Below, in pieces: positions 35,097-47,232 of a stretch of 64,000 nt of DNA (the first letter of the stretch is position 1; every line of letters begins with the position of its first letter). Location: NCBI RefSeq assembly GCF_000275845.1, contig NW_006766883.1, positions 1,935,722 through 1,999,721 of the forward strand, given 5' to 3'. Source of the stretch: Dichomitus squalens LYAD-421 SS1 (Eukaryota > Basidiomycota > Agaricomycetes > Polyporales > Polyporaceae). The notes below the pieces were generated by a model. That model had not been told where the DNA came from, did no database searches, and saw only the letters and a list, made by a program, of their open reading frames with translations. Position numbers and translations under genes: made by a program.

Positions 35097-37986
35097 ATGC
35101 GGCCATGGTCGTGCATCCCCGTCGGCCTCCTCGCCTTTCTTCCCCTCACCGCCGCCGCAGCCCAGCTCCCTCTCACACTCACTCCCGAACCCATACCGAC
35201 GATCGAGTCCTTTACAATCCTTGACGCACTCAATAATGACTCCGACTATCGCTCCCTCATAAAGCTCCTCCAGGTTTCGAAGCTCATCCCCACCCTTAAC
35301 AAGCTTAATGAGGCCACCCTCTTTGCGCCCACCAACGGCGCCATTAGTCGCCATGCAGCTTCCAATTCGCTATGGCAGCATGCTCTGCGCGAAGACACTG
35401 CTGAACTGCACGACAATCTTCACCTCCGTCTTCGGCAGCAGCTCTTCTACCATCTTCTCAACTATACCCTCCCGCATCTACCTACCGAGCAGACGCCACA
35501 GCAACACAATACCTCGCTCTACCCCCGAGATACCACCGAGCCGCCTACCCGGGAGCCGCCTCCGAATCCGCCATGGATGCCCATACCGAACGGCACACTC
35601 GGGACGGATCCCCAGCGGCTTCGCTTGTCGGCTAGAGATTCGACTCTATGGGCCGGCGTGGATTCATTCGGGAACGGTGGTGCAAAGATAGTCAAGGACA
35701 GCGTCAATACATCCAATGGCCTACTTCTGGGCTTGGACGAGGTCTTAGAAATGCCTCCAGATTTAGGTAAGTTCATGCGTCGCATGGCATTGCTGCAGGA
35801 CGAAAGCACTTCAAACGCTAACCGATACGTCTTCCCAGCGACCGTCATCTCTCGGCACCCCGGCCTCACGTACTTCCACAAGATTCTCACCCCCGAGCTG
35901 ACCAACTTCCTCAATCATACGCCCACGCTCACTTTGTTCCTTCCCGTCGACGATGCTTGGAACGCGTTGGACCCCTTGGAGAGGTTATACTTGGAAAGCG
36001 AGTTTGCCTCCGACGACTTGACGCGCATCCTCAACATGCATGCAGTACTACTCGAGGACAGGACGGTCAAATGGTCGGACTCGTTCGAGTCTCAGGTCGA
36101 ATGTACGTTGAACGCCGTGCGTGCCCGTGGCGGAAGCTAACGGCTCACCCAGTGCCGACCATCGACGGTCCTGCGCTTAAGATCGTGCCCACCGACAGTA
36201 AGATCAAGGTATCGGACGCTGAGATTGTGGAACGCGACATATACGCGTCGAATGGCGTTCTGCACACCGTTAATTCCCTTCTGCTCCCTCCCGACGCGCT
36301 CCAGCTTACGCCGGAGAAATATCTCCTGGCGCTCAACTGTACGGAATTCGTCTCCCTGATCCATTCAGTGGACCTGGGTCATATGATCAACGATATGGAG
36401 GCCACGTACACAATTCTTGCCCCCCGAGACGACGTGATCAAGATATTCGGACGCGACGAGTTGCCTCACCGCGGCAGTGAAGAACTGAAGCGCTTCCTTC
36501 AATATCACTTCATTCCCGGCAAGTGGTCCCCAAAGAAGTTCGAGAATGGGATGCTCGTGGAGACAGCGCTGGAAGAGGCTGGTCTGGCTGGCGGACGCCA
36601 GGTGATGAACGTGGAGGTTGACGAGAAGAAGGGCAGTCAGGCAAAGGCCATCAGGTTTGCCGGGGCCGGCGTCATGGGTGAACAAGGTGCGCTTTTGCAG
36701 CGCTCGTCGCGCTTCTCGCCGCGGATCCTGATCGTCGTTGGACTTTACGTTCAGTCGAACCCAACAACACCAACACGGTTATTTACTTCATCTCGCACCC
36801 GGTCACACCTCCCGCTGATGTGCTGGAGACGGCGTTGCCGAACCTCGAGTTCTCTTCCTTCATTGCTGCCATCTTCTCCACCAACCTCGGCGAAGAGCTG
36901 AAGACGACGCCCAAGACGACGCTCTTGTTGCCGCCCAATGGCGCATTCAAGCGCCTCGGATTGCTCGTTAGCAATCACTTGCTATCGTCATCCGCCAAGG
37001 CAGACTTGGAGCGCGTCATCCGGCACCACACGCTACTGGGCGTTGACTATGCCAATGCGCTTGTGAACGGCTCTACACGAACATTCAGGACACTGGAAGG
37101 CTCAGACGTAGCCGTTGACAGAGTCGGTGCGAATCGCACTGTCATCTTCACTCCGAGTGGCGGCTGGGAGGACATGCAGTCTGGGTTAGTGCCGAAGAAC
37201 ATGCTCACGGAGACTGGCGTCATCCACCAGGTCACGGACATCATGATCCCCCGCTCTGTCCAGCTCACCGTCGGGAAGCTCGTCAGGGCCGCGAAGGGCA
37301 CGACGATGTCCACCATGCTCGTCAAGGCCGGTTTCGAGTGGGTGCTGAACGGTACCGCCCCGCCTGAAGGCTCCAAATGGGACGAGATGGGTCTGGGTGG
37401 ATCGGGTTGGACGCTCCTCTGTCCGACCGACGACGCATTCAACAGCATTAACCTGACGGCGCTGTACTCGGACGAAGAGCGGCTCAAGGACATCGTCGCC
37501 CAACACCTCATTCCTACCCCGACTAATCCCACGTCGTCGCCCGCAGCAGGCATCATCGACACGTTCGTGAACAACCGCCCGCTCCCTCTCGACGACTCCG
37601 CGTCGTACACGACGCTGCACAGCTCCTCGTCCGCGTACGGGGACATCATCATTCGCGTGCTCGACGGAGGCAAGGAGCCAGCCACAGTCGTCGGCATCAA
37701 GGGTGCGCGCGGCAAGGACGGCGAGCAGGAATGGGCGCGCGTCGTCGCATGGGGCCGCTCGACGACCGGGAGCGGTACCGGGGGCGTCGTCGCGATCGAC
37801 CGTCTGCTACTGCCGTACGCGCCTAGCTGGTACGTCGAGTACGGCGCGCCTGTCGGGGTAGGTGTCGGGGGCGTGATCTTGATCGGGCTGTTCTTCTTCG
37901 GCGTGCGGTGGGTGTGGAGACGAGACACGACCGAGGCGACGTACGAGCCCATCGGGGGCTTCGGTCCGGACGATGGGGAGGAATAG
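35097..37986 (+). CDS. fsc1: Multi-fasciclin (FAS1) domain membrane protein
   Basis: Exons 35097–36102, 36153–36686 and 36755–37986. The ATG at 35097 gives a signal peptide (MRPWSCIPVGLLAFLPLT, cut after AAAAQ). At least four to five FAS1 repeats follow, recognised by their H1/H2 boxes: NEATLFAPTNGAI, TLTLFLPVDDAWNAL, ATYTILAPRDDVIKIF, KTTLLLPPNGAFKRLG and WTLLCPTDDAFNSIN, each with a downstream HxLL or QHLI segment. Several Asn-glycosylation sequons are present. Near the C-terminus GVGVGGVILIGLFFFGVRW is a membrane helix, followed by an acidic tail ending GPDDGEE. The layout matches fungal vacuolar fasciclin proteins such as S. pombe Fsc1, needed for autophagosome–vacuole fusion. The orthology is an inference. 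The open frame extends 5' of 35097 but lacks a signal peptide if started there. Confidence 0.88.
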
Positions 37987-38865
37987 ATTATGGTCAGATT
38001 CAGGTTCAGCGGTCGGATTGGATTGGATATATACGTAATCGCTCACTCCCATCCTAGCTAAGTGTCGTGGTTTTGCTGCGTTATAGACTCGAGAGATATG
38101 GAAGTAGGGAAGCGGTCATTACTCTAGGGGCCCTAATGTGTATGATGTATGTATGTTCGTTGGCTGTGTATCTGCTATCATGGGTAACACTTAACTTGCC
38201 TTCGACTAGTCTAGCTGAAGTATTAGTCGAAGTGCTTGCGCAGTTCGAATATGTGGACGTATTGATCGCCTTCCTGACGAGAGATCATCACATATAAGTA
38301 CTCGCGCGTATAACCTCGTGCGCACCCGGTGTGCTATATAACCGGAATACATAGTAAGGACGTATGACCTCCAGGAAAGCTCTCGGAAATACGAGCGACC
38401 TCATGTTGCCAGTCTCGCGGAAAAGGGCACATAATACATGTAGAATAAGCTTGCGGCAAACACCGACTCGGAGACCTAGGGATAAGGTGCGAATTTGGGC
38501 CGTAGCCCTCCCTATCCACCGTTTTGGGTCCTGTATCAATCGCTTGTTCCCCGCACTCCGCACCTCCTGGACGTTTGCGGGGCCGCGGGGCAAGCTCAAC
38601 GGAATGGAAACGGATGCGGGGAGAGTGCGGTGATTGAGTCGAACGTCCCAGCCGCCATGTGCGCACAGTACAGACGCACATGAGGTTAATGCCCGACACG
38701 CTACGTAGATCCGATATGGAAAATCACGCGCCATCGCCGCCAAGGCCACTCTTCGTGCCGGAGACGCAGGCGGGCAGCTGCCCTCTTATACCCGATCTCA
38801 GCGTCGGTCGGTTTGTTTTTCGCCGAGCCCCCTTCCTGTGGACGTGTAGCTTGGTAGGGACAGTC
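37987..38865. other. Intergenic region upstream of the mitochondrial carrier
   Basis: About 880 bases. Short ORFs on both strands show no family resemblance. Contains TGTGCTATATAACCGG near 38332, a TATA-like patch far from any called start. Confidence 0.45.
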
Positions 38866-40294
38866 ATGGTGAGTCGGCCGGGGCGCAAACCGCGTGAGGG
38901 AGCGGGACGCTGACGCGCGTTGGGTGCGCGGCGGGATAGAGCGACGTACCTGCTGCAGAAGAAGTTCACCGTTCATCGACCGCAGATTCGGTCAAATCCT
39001 TCATTTCCGGGGGCGTAGGCGGTGTCGCCGCGGTGCTTGTGGGTGAGCAAAGATCGCATTCAGTACGAAGGGCGGATTGCTTACGCGCAAGTCTCGTGTC
39101 AGGACACCCATTTGACCTCACCAAGACGAGACTACAAACTGCGCCTCCTGGGACGTACACTGGCGCGATAGATGTCGTGAAGAAAGCCTTGGCTCGTGAT
39201 GGTGTTAGAGGGTATGTGCGTTTGTTCTCGCCGTTACAAGCTATCACCAACACGTCCTTCAGTCTTTACCGCGGTGTCGTTCCACCATTACTCGGTGTGA
39301 CACCCATCTTCGCTGTCTCCTTCTGGGTAAGTCACCCTTGGAGCGGCTGAGCATGTGAATTTGCCTAAGCGGATGAACCAAAGGCCTACGATACATCTAA
39401 GCTACTCATCCTTGGCTTAACGCCAAACCGGACGAACAAGGAGCTGTCAATACCCGAACTCGCGACCGCGGGTTTTTTGTCCGCGATACCCACAACTCTT
39501 GTGACTGCGCCTGTAGAGCGAGCAAAGGTTCTGTTGCAGGTAGGCAGAGCGGTGGCTTTTGTGATTTGACCAATACGCTCATGCACTGCTAGGTCCAAGG
39601 ACAGGGGCAGGGCGGTCCTCAATATAATGGCGTGTTTGATGTTGTGAAACACCTATATCGTGAGGGTGGACTGCGCAGCGTGTTCCGCGGTTCTACTGCA
39701 ACGGTTCTTCGAGATGGCCCTGGTAGTGCGGCGTGAGTGTTCTCTCACACTGACGTGTTCCTTGTCTTCTGAGCTATTGTCTAGGTACTTCGCGGCGTAC
39801 GAAGTGACAAAGAAGCTCTTGACACCCGTCGGGCAGTCGCCTTCTGAACTCAATCTCGGCGCGATCATCGTCGCCGGTGGTGCGGCAGGTGTCGCAATGT
39901 GGTCAATTGCCATTCCTCCCGATGTGAGTCGGTTGCGCCAAGGTGTGCGAAGCGGAGGCTGATACACAGCTACGTAGGTCCTCAAGTCGCGTATACAGTC
40001 TGCACCGACAGGGACGTACTCCGGCTTCTTGGACTGCGCGCGGAAGACCATTGCTGCGGACGGTGTAGCGGCGCTGTGGAAGGGTCTCGGTCCTGCCATG
40101 GCTCGGGTAAGTTTAATTTGCTAGAGCGTGATGGAAGACTGTCATAGTCCTGATCCTCTGTTTGCGCAGGCATTCCCTGCTAACGCAGCTACTTTCGTGA
40201 GTGCGAGTGAGTCTCTATCGTCGGCTGTCGGACTGATGATTGTGTATAGCTCGGAGTGGAGGCCTCGAAGAAGCTGTTGGACAAATTCTTTTAA
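38866..40294 (+). CDS. CRC1: Mitochondrial carrier, carnitine/acylcarnitine type
   Basis: The start codon appears to be an exon by itself: ATG at 38866–38868, then a 71-bp intron (38869–38939), then [21 protein letters not shown] stop blocks the reading frame just upstream of that exon and it has no ATG. The three SLC25 repeats follow: [23 protein letters not shown]…, [22 protein letters not shown] and [20 protein letters not shown]. The PxD/ExxK/R signatures are [18 protein letters not shown] and IPPDVLKSR. The last exons give [12 protein letters not shown], then [14 protein letters not shown]. The VERAK and PANAATFLGVE motifs point to the carnitine/acylcarnitine translocase that feeds acyl groups to the matrix. 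Confidence in the subfamily is moderate. Confidence 0.85.
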
Positions 40295-40593
40295 CGGCGG
40301 TCGATGTGCAGTACTACGCTGGGATAATACAGCTACTTATCTGGATAACTTATGTCCTGTTCAACACGCGTTTTGCCGTCCTCCCTGGGCTTCTAGCCCG
40401 CCGTTTGCCGAAGAGATGCGTCTGCGAAAGTTCAACGCGATCACATGACAGAAGGCCTTGTAGCGCGCAGATATATAACTTCTGGAGCCGTTCCTGGTCT
40501 CACACGTTTCCTTTCTCCTGCTCTACAATCTTTCTCCCTGCCACCCCCATACCCTACATGTAAGTTTACATCTTTACGACTCTAACGACCGGG
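40295..40593. other. Intergenic region
   Basis: Between the carrier stop and the next plus-strand start. Contains GCAGATATATAACTTC near 40466, a TATA-like element about 120 bp before the ATG at 40594. Confidence 0.45.
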
Positions 40594-42326
40594 ATGAACA
40601 ACACTCACGATCCTTCAAATTCGGTGAGTGCCACTGCACCTTTCCCTATGCTCACGTCCTGTGAAGTTCACGCCATCTCGACCCTTGCCTTCAGAACCCT
40701 TTCAACTCAACAGCAATATGTCTCAAGCATCGTCCTGCGTTCAAAATCGCAAATCCAGGTGCCTCACGGCGTCACAGTGAGGTCTTTGTCTCCCCGTCTC
40801 TGCAACGCCACTGACCTCGCATCAGAATCGCCAAGGACAGTGGCAGATTTGAACAATGGTCCCAGTACAATCATCTTGTCGTGGGGAGTTACCATACAGA
40901 TATCCCTGTGCACCTTAAGCAGGATGTGGAGGACGTCTTTAACAACTTTAGACGGCTACCGGAATCTTGGATCAACAAAGTACGCTCGACTCTTCGAGCT
41001 GTTGCTGGCGTCGCGTTGACGGTAGTGAATCTGTGCTGGGTAGGATTCGACTACATACGCTAGGCTTCAAAAGGACCTGGGTCAGGAGTTTTTGGCTTTC
41101 CTCCAGTCTGCACAGGTCTCGTCGCCGTCGATATTCTCTCCCAAGGCGAAGCGGAAGGAATCCCAGCAGCTTCTTCGGGAGTTGCAGAATGTCTTCCTGG
41201 CATTTCAAAAGCTGGAGAAGTTGCGCGATTCCGAAAAGACTTGGACGGAGGCCGACTATGCGGCTCAAGTGTGAGTGCCGAAACTCTTCCTAGTGAGCAC
41301 AACTGATGTCTACGAACAGGTACAATGTTCTGCGCGCAACGGTCGGATTGCTCAGCGACAACAGGTACGGCTACATCGTGTCTCGCTTCCCGGCAGAGAA
41401 TGTTGACCAGGGTCCATCAGGGCCCATTGTCCCATATCGCTCCCTCAGCCTTTGAACGAACATGTTGTGACCAAGAAAGCCGCGCTCAACCTGAATGCCC
41501 GGACCATTCGGCCCGACGGCTCATTGTTTGTTCCTCGCCACGAGATTGCTGAGCTATCCGAGGAAGAAAAGTCACCTTTCAACGTGCTGGCTCAGCGTCG
41601 TAATACGAACAACTCCGCGAGTCACGGCGGCGCCTCGTCGTTCAAGTGGCAAAGCACGCTATGCTCCAAGCTCCCAGCGCAGCCCGGTTTCGAGGTCGCT
41701 AGTTGCTTCTGGGAAGATAAGAAACCAGAACAAAAGGAGCTGGAGGTCGCGTACCGACAGAATCGTATGGCGACAACGGCCGCTCTGAGGCAACTTCACG
41801 CCCTGAGGATCGAGGCTCCCGTCTTCGGTCTGGTGTGGGCCGAGGGCACCGTGCGGGCCCACGTCGACTGGTACAAGGAAGAAGACGGGAGATTTGTGAG
41901 TCCTCGGGTGCCTCTCGCCGTCTGCACGACGTTCTGATTCCGAGCCGGCAGACCATTGTGTCCGCACCGTACCCCGGGCCGCCACCCGAGCAACCAGTGC
42001 GAAGGAAACAGCTCTTCCATAGCTGGAACCTTGCGGACCCCGGGCACATCATTCAGGTGTACCTGCTCCTCCGGAAGCTCGATCGTTGGACCGTGACTGG
42101 ATTCCGGGACCGGGTCGTAACGGGCATCCGGAGCCTCGTCGACGAAGTCGAGAAGCACGACGGCAAAGTCGTTCAATGGCGCCGACGTAGCAGCCTCGGC
42201 AAAGATATGGGCAGAACGGACGAGCACGAGTACGAGCCAGAGTCCATCTCGAGTCCAGCCAAGCCTCGCGCGCGGGGCAAGGCAGCCAAGCAAGCCAAGC
42301 GGCGGACAACTCGGGGCGCTGTCTGA
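40594..42326 (+). CDS. Basidiomycete conserved protein with a PD-(D/E)XK-like signature
   Basis: The ATG at 40594 gives MNNTHDPSNS. After introns: NPFNSTAICLKHRPAFKIA, YNHLVVGSYHTDIPVHLKQD, VEDVFNNFRRLPESWINK, a helical segment (RLQKDLGQEFLAFLQSAQ, LLRELQNVFLAFQKLEKLRD) and AAQVYNVLRATVGLLS. Then come TIRPDGSLFVPR, FEVASCFWEDKKPEQKELE, AYRQNRMATTAALRQLHAL, VFGLVWAEGTVRAHVDWY and, after an intron, TIVSAPYPGPPPEQ. The tail is basic (KAAKQAKRRTTRGAV). I know near relatives in other mushrooms, unannotated. The PD…(~70 residues)…EDK spacing, with the ‘D’ in one beta strand and ExK in the next, resembles PD-(D/E)XK nuclease folds. That reading is inference. Confidence 0.7.
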
Positions 42327-42735
42327 GCCTTCTGGGGATGCGCGCTGGTGGTGTGCCTACGAGACGACTATGCTTATGGTATTCCTGTATTCCTGTAATG
42401 CACATGTATGACAATGTAATGACGACGCCATGATTGTGTATCCCGCTAACAGAACAAGGCTAAGCTCGGCAACAGCAATGCAAGCGGATATAAATACGCG
42501 AATGAATGAGTACGGAAATCCGCGGTCTATGTGGTAACGACGTAGAAATACACGAGCGCAAGGAGCGTAGTATGTATGGACGCAAGTATAGCACAACAGT
42601 TCACAGGTCTAGGGGCGGATCAGCGGAGCGAGATTAGGACAGGGCGGGTCGTATAGAATGTTTCTTCTATTCGTCTTCATCTAGTAAATACGATCTCCGG
42701 GAACGTCTAGTTCAAAGTCCGGAATAGACAACTAT
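42327..42735. other. Convergent intergenic region
   Basis: Between the stops of the PD-like gene and N-acetylglutamate synthase. AT-richer than the genes; nothing recognised. Confidence 0.5.
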
Positions 42736-44767
42736 TCACTTCAGCTGCTTTTTCGCCGGCTTCGGCTTCCAGCTCGACGGTATTTTCATCACCACGTCGG
42801 ACCACGTCGCGAGCCTGCCGACCTCCCAATCTTCGAGGTATGACAGGCCCGCGCTCGCCCGGCGGCCCTCCTCCGTCTTGAGCCGCGCCTCGGCATCGCA
42901 CCAGAACAGCACCCAGTCGCCCTGGCGGATGTGGCCCGTGCTGCGCTCGAAGTACCACTTGTTGACCGGGTTGTCCGCACGCGAGCGCCAGACCAGGTCG
43001 CGGCCCTCTCCCTTGCCCTCCTTGCCGCCGTTCGGGTTCGCGGAGAACGGCAGGCCGAGGCCGTACGTCTCGTCGTGCAGCGCGACCCAGAGGAAGTCGA
43101 CGGTGCCGTCGCCCTGGTGCTCGGGCAGTACCGCGAACTTGTCGAGGTACGTGATCGGGGCGACCGTGTCGGGGGTCCCGGGTGGGCACGGCTCGCGTGT
43201 GACGATGGCGGCGCCGGCGTAGTCGCCGGCGACGATGACGAAGTCGAGGTCGCGCTCCATGCGCGCCCAGAAGGCGTCCTCTTCGAGCTCGCGGCGGAAG
43301 GAGTGCTCGAGGAGCTTTTTAAGCTTGGTCTTGTCGAGATCATCGACGCGGCGGACGACACGGACGGGGAGACCGTGGCGCAAGATAGTCGGAGTGTCTG
43401 GAGTAAGCTTGCGGTTGCCTTGTAGAAGGGCGTGAGGGAGACTGGAACTCAGGGCGGGTTTGTTGGTAATCAGGTTACCGATCAGGGAGCTCGGAGAACG
43501 GTGCGAGACCATGACGGCGGAGGAGGTCGGGGGCATGTAAGCGAGACAGGTTCGAGCGAGCCTGAGATTGGACAGAGCAGTAGAATGTGTAAGCTTCCAT
43601 CGCGGGTCGAAGGTATTCCGAATGTAGTCGTATTCCGAAGTCAGGTTGATCAGTAGGTGGGGCATGCCCTGACGCGCATACGAAGGAACCCCTCCTTCTC
43701 GAGAGATGATCATGAGGCGCAGAGGGACAAGGTCCATCTCTTCCGGAGACGAAGACGGACTATCCTCCCGAACCGCAGCATTCTTGTCCAGCGCAGCGGC
43801 TTCGACCATTCCTCGGACAAGTGCGGCAATCACGTCGTTCGCGTCCACTCGGACGCTCCGGCAGAGCGAGTCCAATGCCAGCGGTGGGAGGACAGGAATC
43901 TCGCCCGCGCGGAGCGCCGACCGAATGTGAACAAGGTCGGAAGGGAAGGTGTGCGCCTCCGGTGGGTCGAATTCTCGCGATCCGGACGTATGCTCCTCTC
44001 CAGGCTTTGGGCCCAAGCGCACAACCGTCCCGAGCACCGGACGAGCTCGCGCTCCCTGCTTTTCGAGTGCATTCACGACGCGCATCGTTTCTTCTACAAG
44101 CGCGGTGCGCTCGCGCGAGTCGCCGCGCGGGAGCTGGTCGTTCTCGAGGACGATGACGGAGACGAGGCCGAGCTTCTCGAGGTACACCATGCCACGCGCG
44201 ATGCTTTCGAGCTGCCTGTCCGTGAAGGGCGCCTGGATTTTGACGAGGGCGGTTCGCCGATACACTGGATTCAGTATAGACGCGACCACAGGACTAGGAG
44301 AGTTTTTGATGTCCGGCGGCTTTGTATCCGCCTGCTGTGTTACGTCTTCATCCGTCTGGACCGGGATCACCGCCGTACGAGGCGCCGCGGGCTGCGCAGG
44401 CATAGGACGAGGACCAAAGGAAGCCAGGTAGGACCTGGTATCCCTCAGAGAAGGGTTCGCGCGGAGGAGAGAAAGGATGAAGTCCTGGACTCGCGGGGGT
44501 CGGAAAACCGTGATAGTAGATGACTATGACTGCACACCTTTTCTGAAGGTTCCACGTCATCTGGTTCCGGCGGCTCATAAGGCGTTCGGAGACTTCGTAT
44601 TGTCTGCAGAGTCAGAAAAGCAACCGGTCAGCTATACCAAGGGGGGACGAAACATGACGAACGGCATAGAAGGCCTTGAATGTCTGGGCGGAGCGCGAGT
44701 GGGCAGAGGCTGGATTGACAGTGTTTCGGCAGCCTATACGAGCTGCAGCCGCAGAATGAGAAAGCAT
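42736..44767 (-). CDS. ARG2: N-acetylglutamate synthase, mitochondrial
   Basis: The best start is the ATG at 44767, MLSHSAAAARIGCRNTVN, an Arg/Ser/Ala-rich mitochondrial presequence. Short exons follow (SERLMSRRNQMTWNLQKR, then DFILSLLRANPSLRDTRSY) and then one long exon to 42736. The amino-acid-kinase-like part includes SPVVASILNPVYRRTALVKI and IARGMVYLEKLGLVSVIVL. The C-terminal GNAT-type domain includes LKKLLEHSFRRELEEDAFW, DFVIVAGDYAGAAIVT, ITYLDKFAVLPEHQGDGTV, RSRADNPVNKWYFERSTGH and WVLFWCDAE. RADNPVNKWYFERS is characteristic of fungal NAGS (Arg2). It makes N-acetylglutamate from acetyl-CoA and glutamate, the first step of arginine synthesis. The junction between exons 1 and 2 is uncertain. 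Confidence 0.92.
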
Positions 44768-46054
44768 GGTAGTATAGTTGAGGCCCGTAGGATGGGCGGA
44801 AAGATGAGGTCGGAGGCAATCTTTATAGCGCGTCCGAGTCAGGGCATTGAAGCAAACGGGCAGGCGTCTATCTAATCGGGTAGCATGATTGCGTGCCGCG
44901 TCAATCTGGCCATTGGGTGTCCCCCGTCGGACTGAGGACACAAACTCGCGTGAATTTGGCCAGCTTCGAATAGCAAAAACGTCTTCGCAAGGCCTCCGAC
45001 ATTCCTCCACCGGCACAACCCCCGCATTCCCACATGCCAGGGGCATCCGCAGGCAGTGTCAATCTTCGCAATTGCTCGCCAAACCGCCAAATCAACGCGT
45101 TGCCCGCGGCCGTCGAAACTCTATGTGATGGAAGAGTGCTCCCGAGGCCTATGTACGTACGTAGCTATGATTAACAAGACTTCACGATGATCATTACGCT
45201 TCCAGCCTATCGACGGTCTCGAGCCACAGCAAGGTAGAAAGCGGCCAACAGCAGCCCGAGCAATGAAGCGTGCACCGGATTTAGACGCCACGCAGCACTG
45301 CAGCAGTGAGCTCACGCTTGTCCCATCGCCGTGATGAAGCACGTATAATCAGCCCGAATGCTCATCGTCACTGGCGACTGGCCTGATCATGCAACCTGCC
45401 GACCCGTGAAACTGGACGACGTGTGAATGATCTGCGAGCCCCGTATGGTGGTTTCAAGATAAACAGGGCGAAATTAGCGCTCATCGCTCGTGACGAAATG
45501 GCTGCTGGCTCTTCGAGCCGTGTAGCCCGACGTTTCGACGCTGCTCAACACTGATTCACTCTCCAAATTCATGTGGATTTCGGATATGCGGAGCGATGCT
45601 GCTTCCTGAAGCCTGCCTCCATTCAGTACTACGCTTCACTATGGCTTCATCTGCTCTGCGGCGAAAACTTGGAGGATGGATGTCCAGGTGTCGAAGAGGG
45701 CAACTTCTGCGGGCCAGGCATACAATGGCGTGCATCGGCCTTCACCGTAGACTCCAGGCAACGGTGTATGGGGCGGACGAAATCAAGTAACCACCCGTAA
45801 GTAGTATCTGCTTGTGACAGTCGCAAGTCGTTGCTACGCTTGAGACTGCGGGACTATATCCACCAAACATGACTCACGACTAGTTCTCACGGACAAGTCC
45901 AAGTAGCTGTCAGTCGCCTGAGAACTGCACAGTGCAAGCATTCATAGGCGGTGCGGTGAAGACTGTAACAGACGTAGTCCGCAATTCGCAGAAGAACGGG
46001 ACGGAGACTAGGTAGGTGTCAGTCTATGATACCTCGCAAGCTCTTTATGTGGAA
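44768..46054. other. Intergenic region upstream of NAGS
   Basis: About 1.3 kb. The NAGS promoter should be at its left end; CTTTATAGCG near 44820 is a possible TATA-type element 50 bp from the ATG. The rest shows only short ORFs without resemblance to anything I recognise. Confidence 0.45.
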
Positions 46055-46136
46055 TCCCTGGTAGTATATCGGTTAGTACACGCGCCTGTCATGTTTCTGG
46101 CCGCGCGAAAGCGGGGTTCGACTCCCCGCCAGGGAG
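46055..46136 (+). tRNA. tRNA-Asp (anticodon GTC) with a 10-nt intron
   Basis: Folds as a cloverleaf: acceptor TCCCTGG/CCAGGGA, discriminator G; D arm GTAT-ATCGGTTA-GTAC; anticodon stem CGCGC/GCGCG; T arm CGGGG-TTCGACT-CCCCG. Between the anticodon stem strands are 17 nt, CTGTCATGTTTCTGGCC, instead of 7. This is explained by a 10-nt intron just 3' of the GTC anticodon, leaving a 72-nt mature tRNA, the normal length for tRNA-Asp. CCA is not encoded. Confidence 0.93.
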
Positions 46137-47232
46137 CTATAATGTTTTCTTGGTTCTATTTTATCTCAAGACGTGATGTCACAAGATCCTGAAGCAGCAA
46201 GTTGCAGGTGTCAGCGCAAGATGACTTGTTCCATATGGTGCCGGACAATGGGATCTAAAAACAGATGTTCCAAGACATTTGTCGTCGACACTTGGTTCGA
46301 GTGCCAAGCTCAAATTCAGACGCAAGCGAAGAGTATGACACGCGCTCTGTGGGTGTGTATAGGATGACCTCATGGAGGGTGGAGCATTTAGGCGGTCGGT
46401 CAAAATACAGGACCCGAGGCATTCTTTGCGCGTCACCGTTGGGGAGGTTGATTTCGGAAGTTACCTTGGCTCGTTATCCGGGTCACAGGTAAGTTCGGTG
46501 AGGTTGCCGTCCAACTTCGTCGCGGCTCGCCGCCGTCAGTGATCTGGAAAATGAGGGCCACTGCTGGGATTGACAGCCTCCTGACAGATAATCAGTCGAT
46601 CTGCCGGTAGGGCGAGTTCAGCGCGCCGAGCATATATGTGACGCTGTCCGGGGAGTCGGTTCGCGTATCGTGCGCGACACGAGCGCGGCGAGCGCGCACG
46701 GTAGAAGATAATGTGGACATCAACGCGCATGGACAGGGGGGGCGTGTCTGCATGTAGACAAATGCTCGCCAAGAGCTCGGGACGAGGGGTGCGACAAGGA
46801 GGAGCTATCGAGGCAGTGAGCCGCTTCGCAGAGAAAAAGGGAGGACCCCGTGGCACCGCGTGTGGATTGGAGATGCCGACCACGGACCAGTACCGGTGGG
46901 AGGAGGGCGATGGAGCCGTTGCGTGTCGCGACGACCCCATACCAAGAAGCTACCCTCTTTTTTGTCCCCCGCCCTCCACTAGCAGCTCATGTCCACGGCA
47001 GGCCGGCTTGCCGCAGGCATCCCATAAATCCTCATAGCGCTCCAGCTGGTGGCTATAACCTATCCCTCCGATCCGTCAATACCGTCCTCGAGTGACTCCT
47101 TGTCTGTGTTCGCGTTCACGTTGACGTCCTCATTCCGCATCTTCCGACCATATATCGACCCAGTCTGCTCCGCGCACTTACCCGTTAACCCCTTCCCTCG
47201 AGTCCCAAGAGGAATTCACATCTATCAACGTC
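46137..47232. other. Intergenic region downstream of the tRNA
   Basis: About 1.1 kb with no convincing gene. A C/T-rich run before 47233 looks like the 5' UTR of the small ORF. Confidence 0.4.

Noticed and set aside
43657..44523. Arg-rich 288-codon plus-strand ORF
   Set aside because: Antisense to the long exon of N-acetylglutamate synthase.
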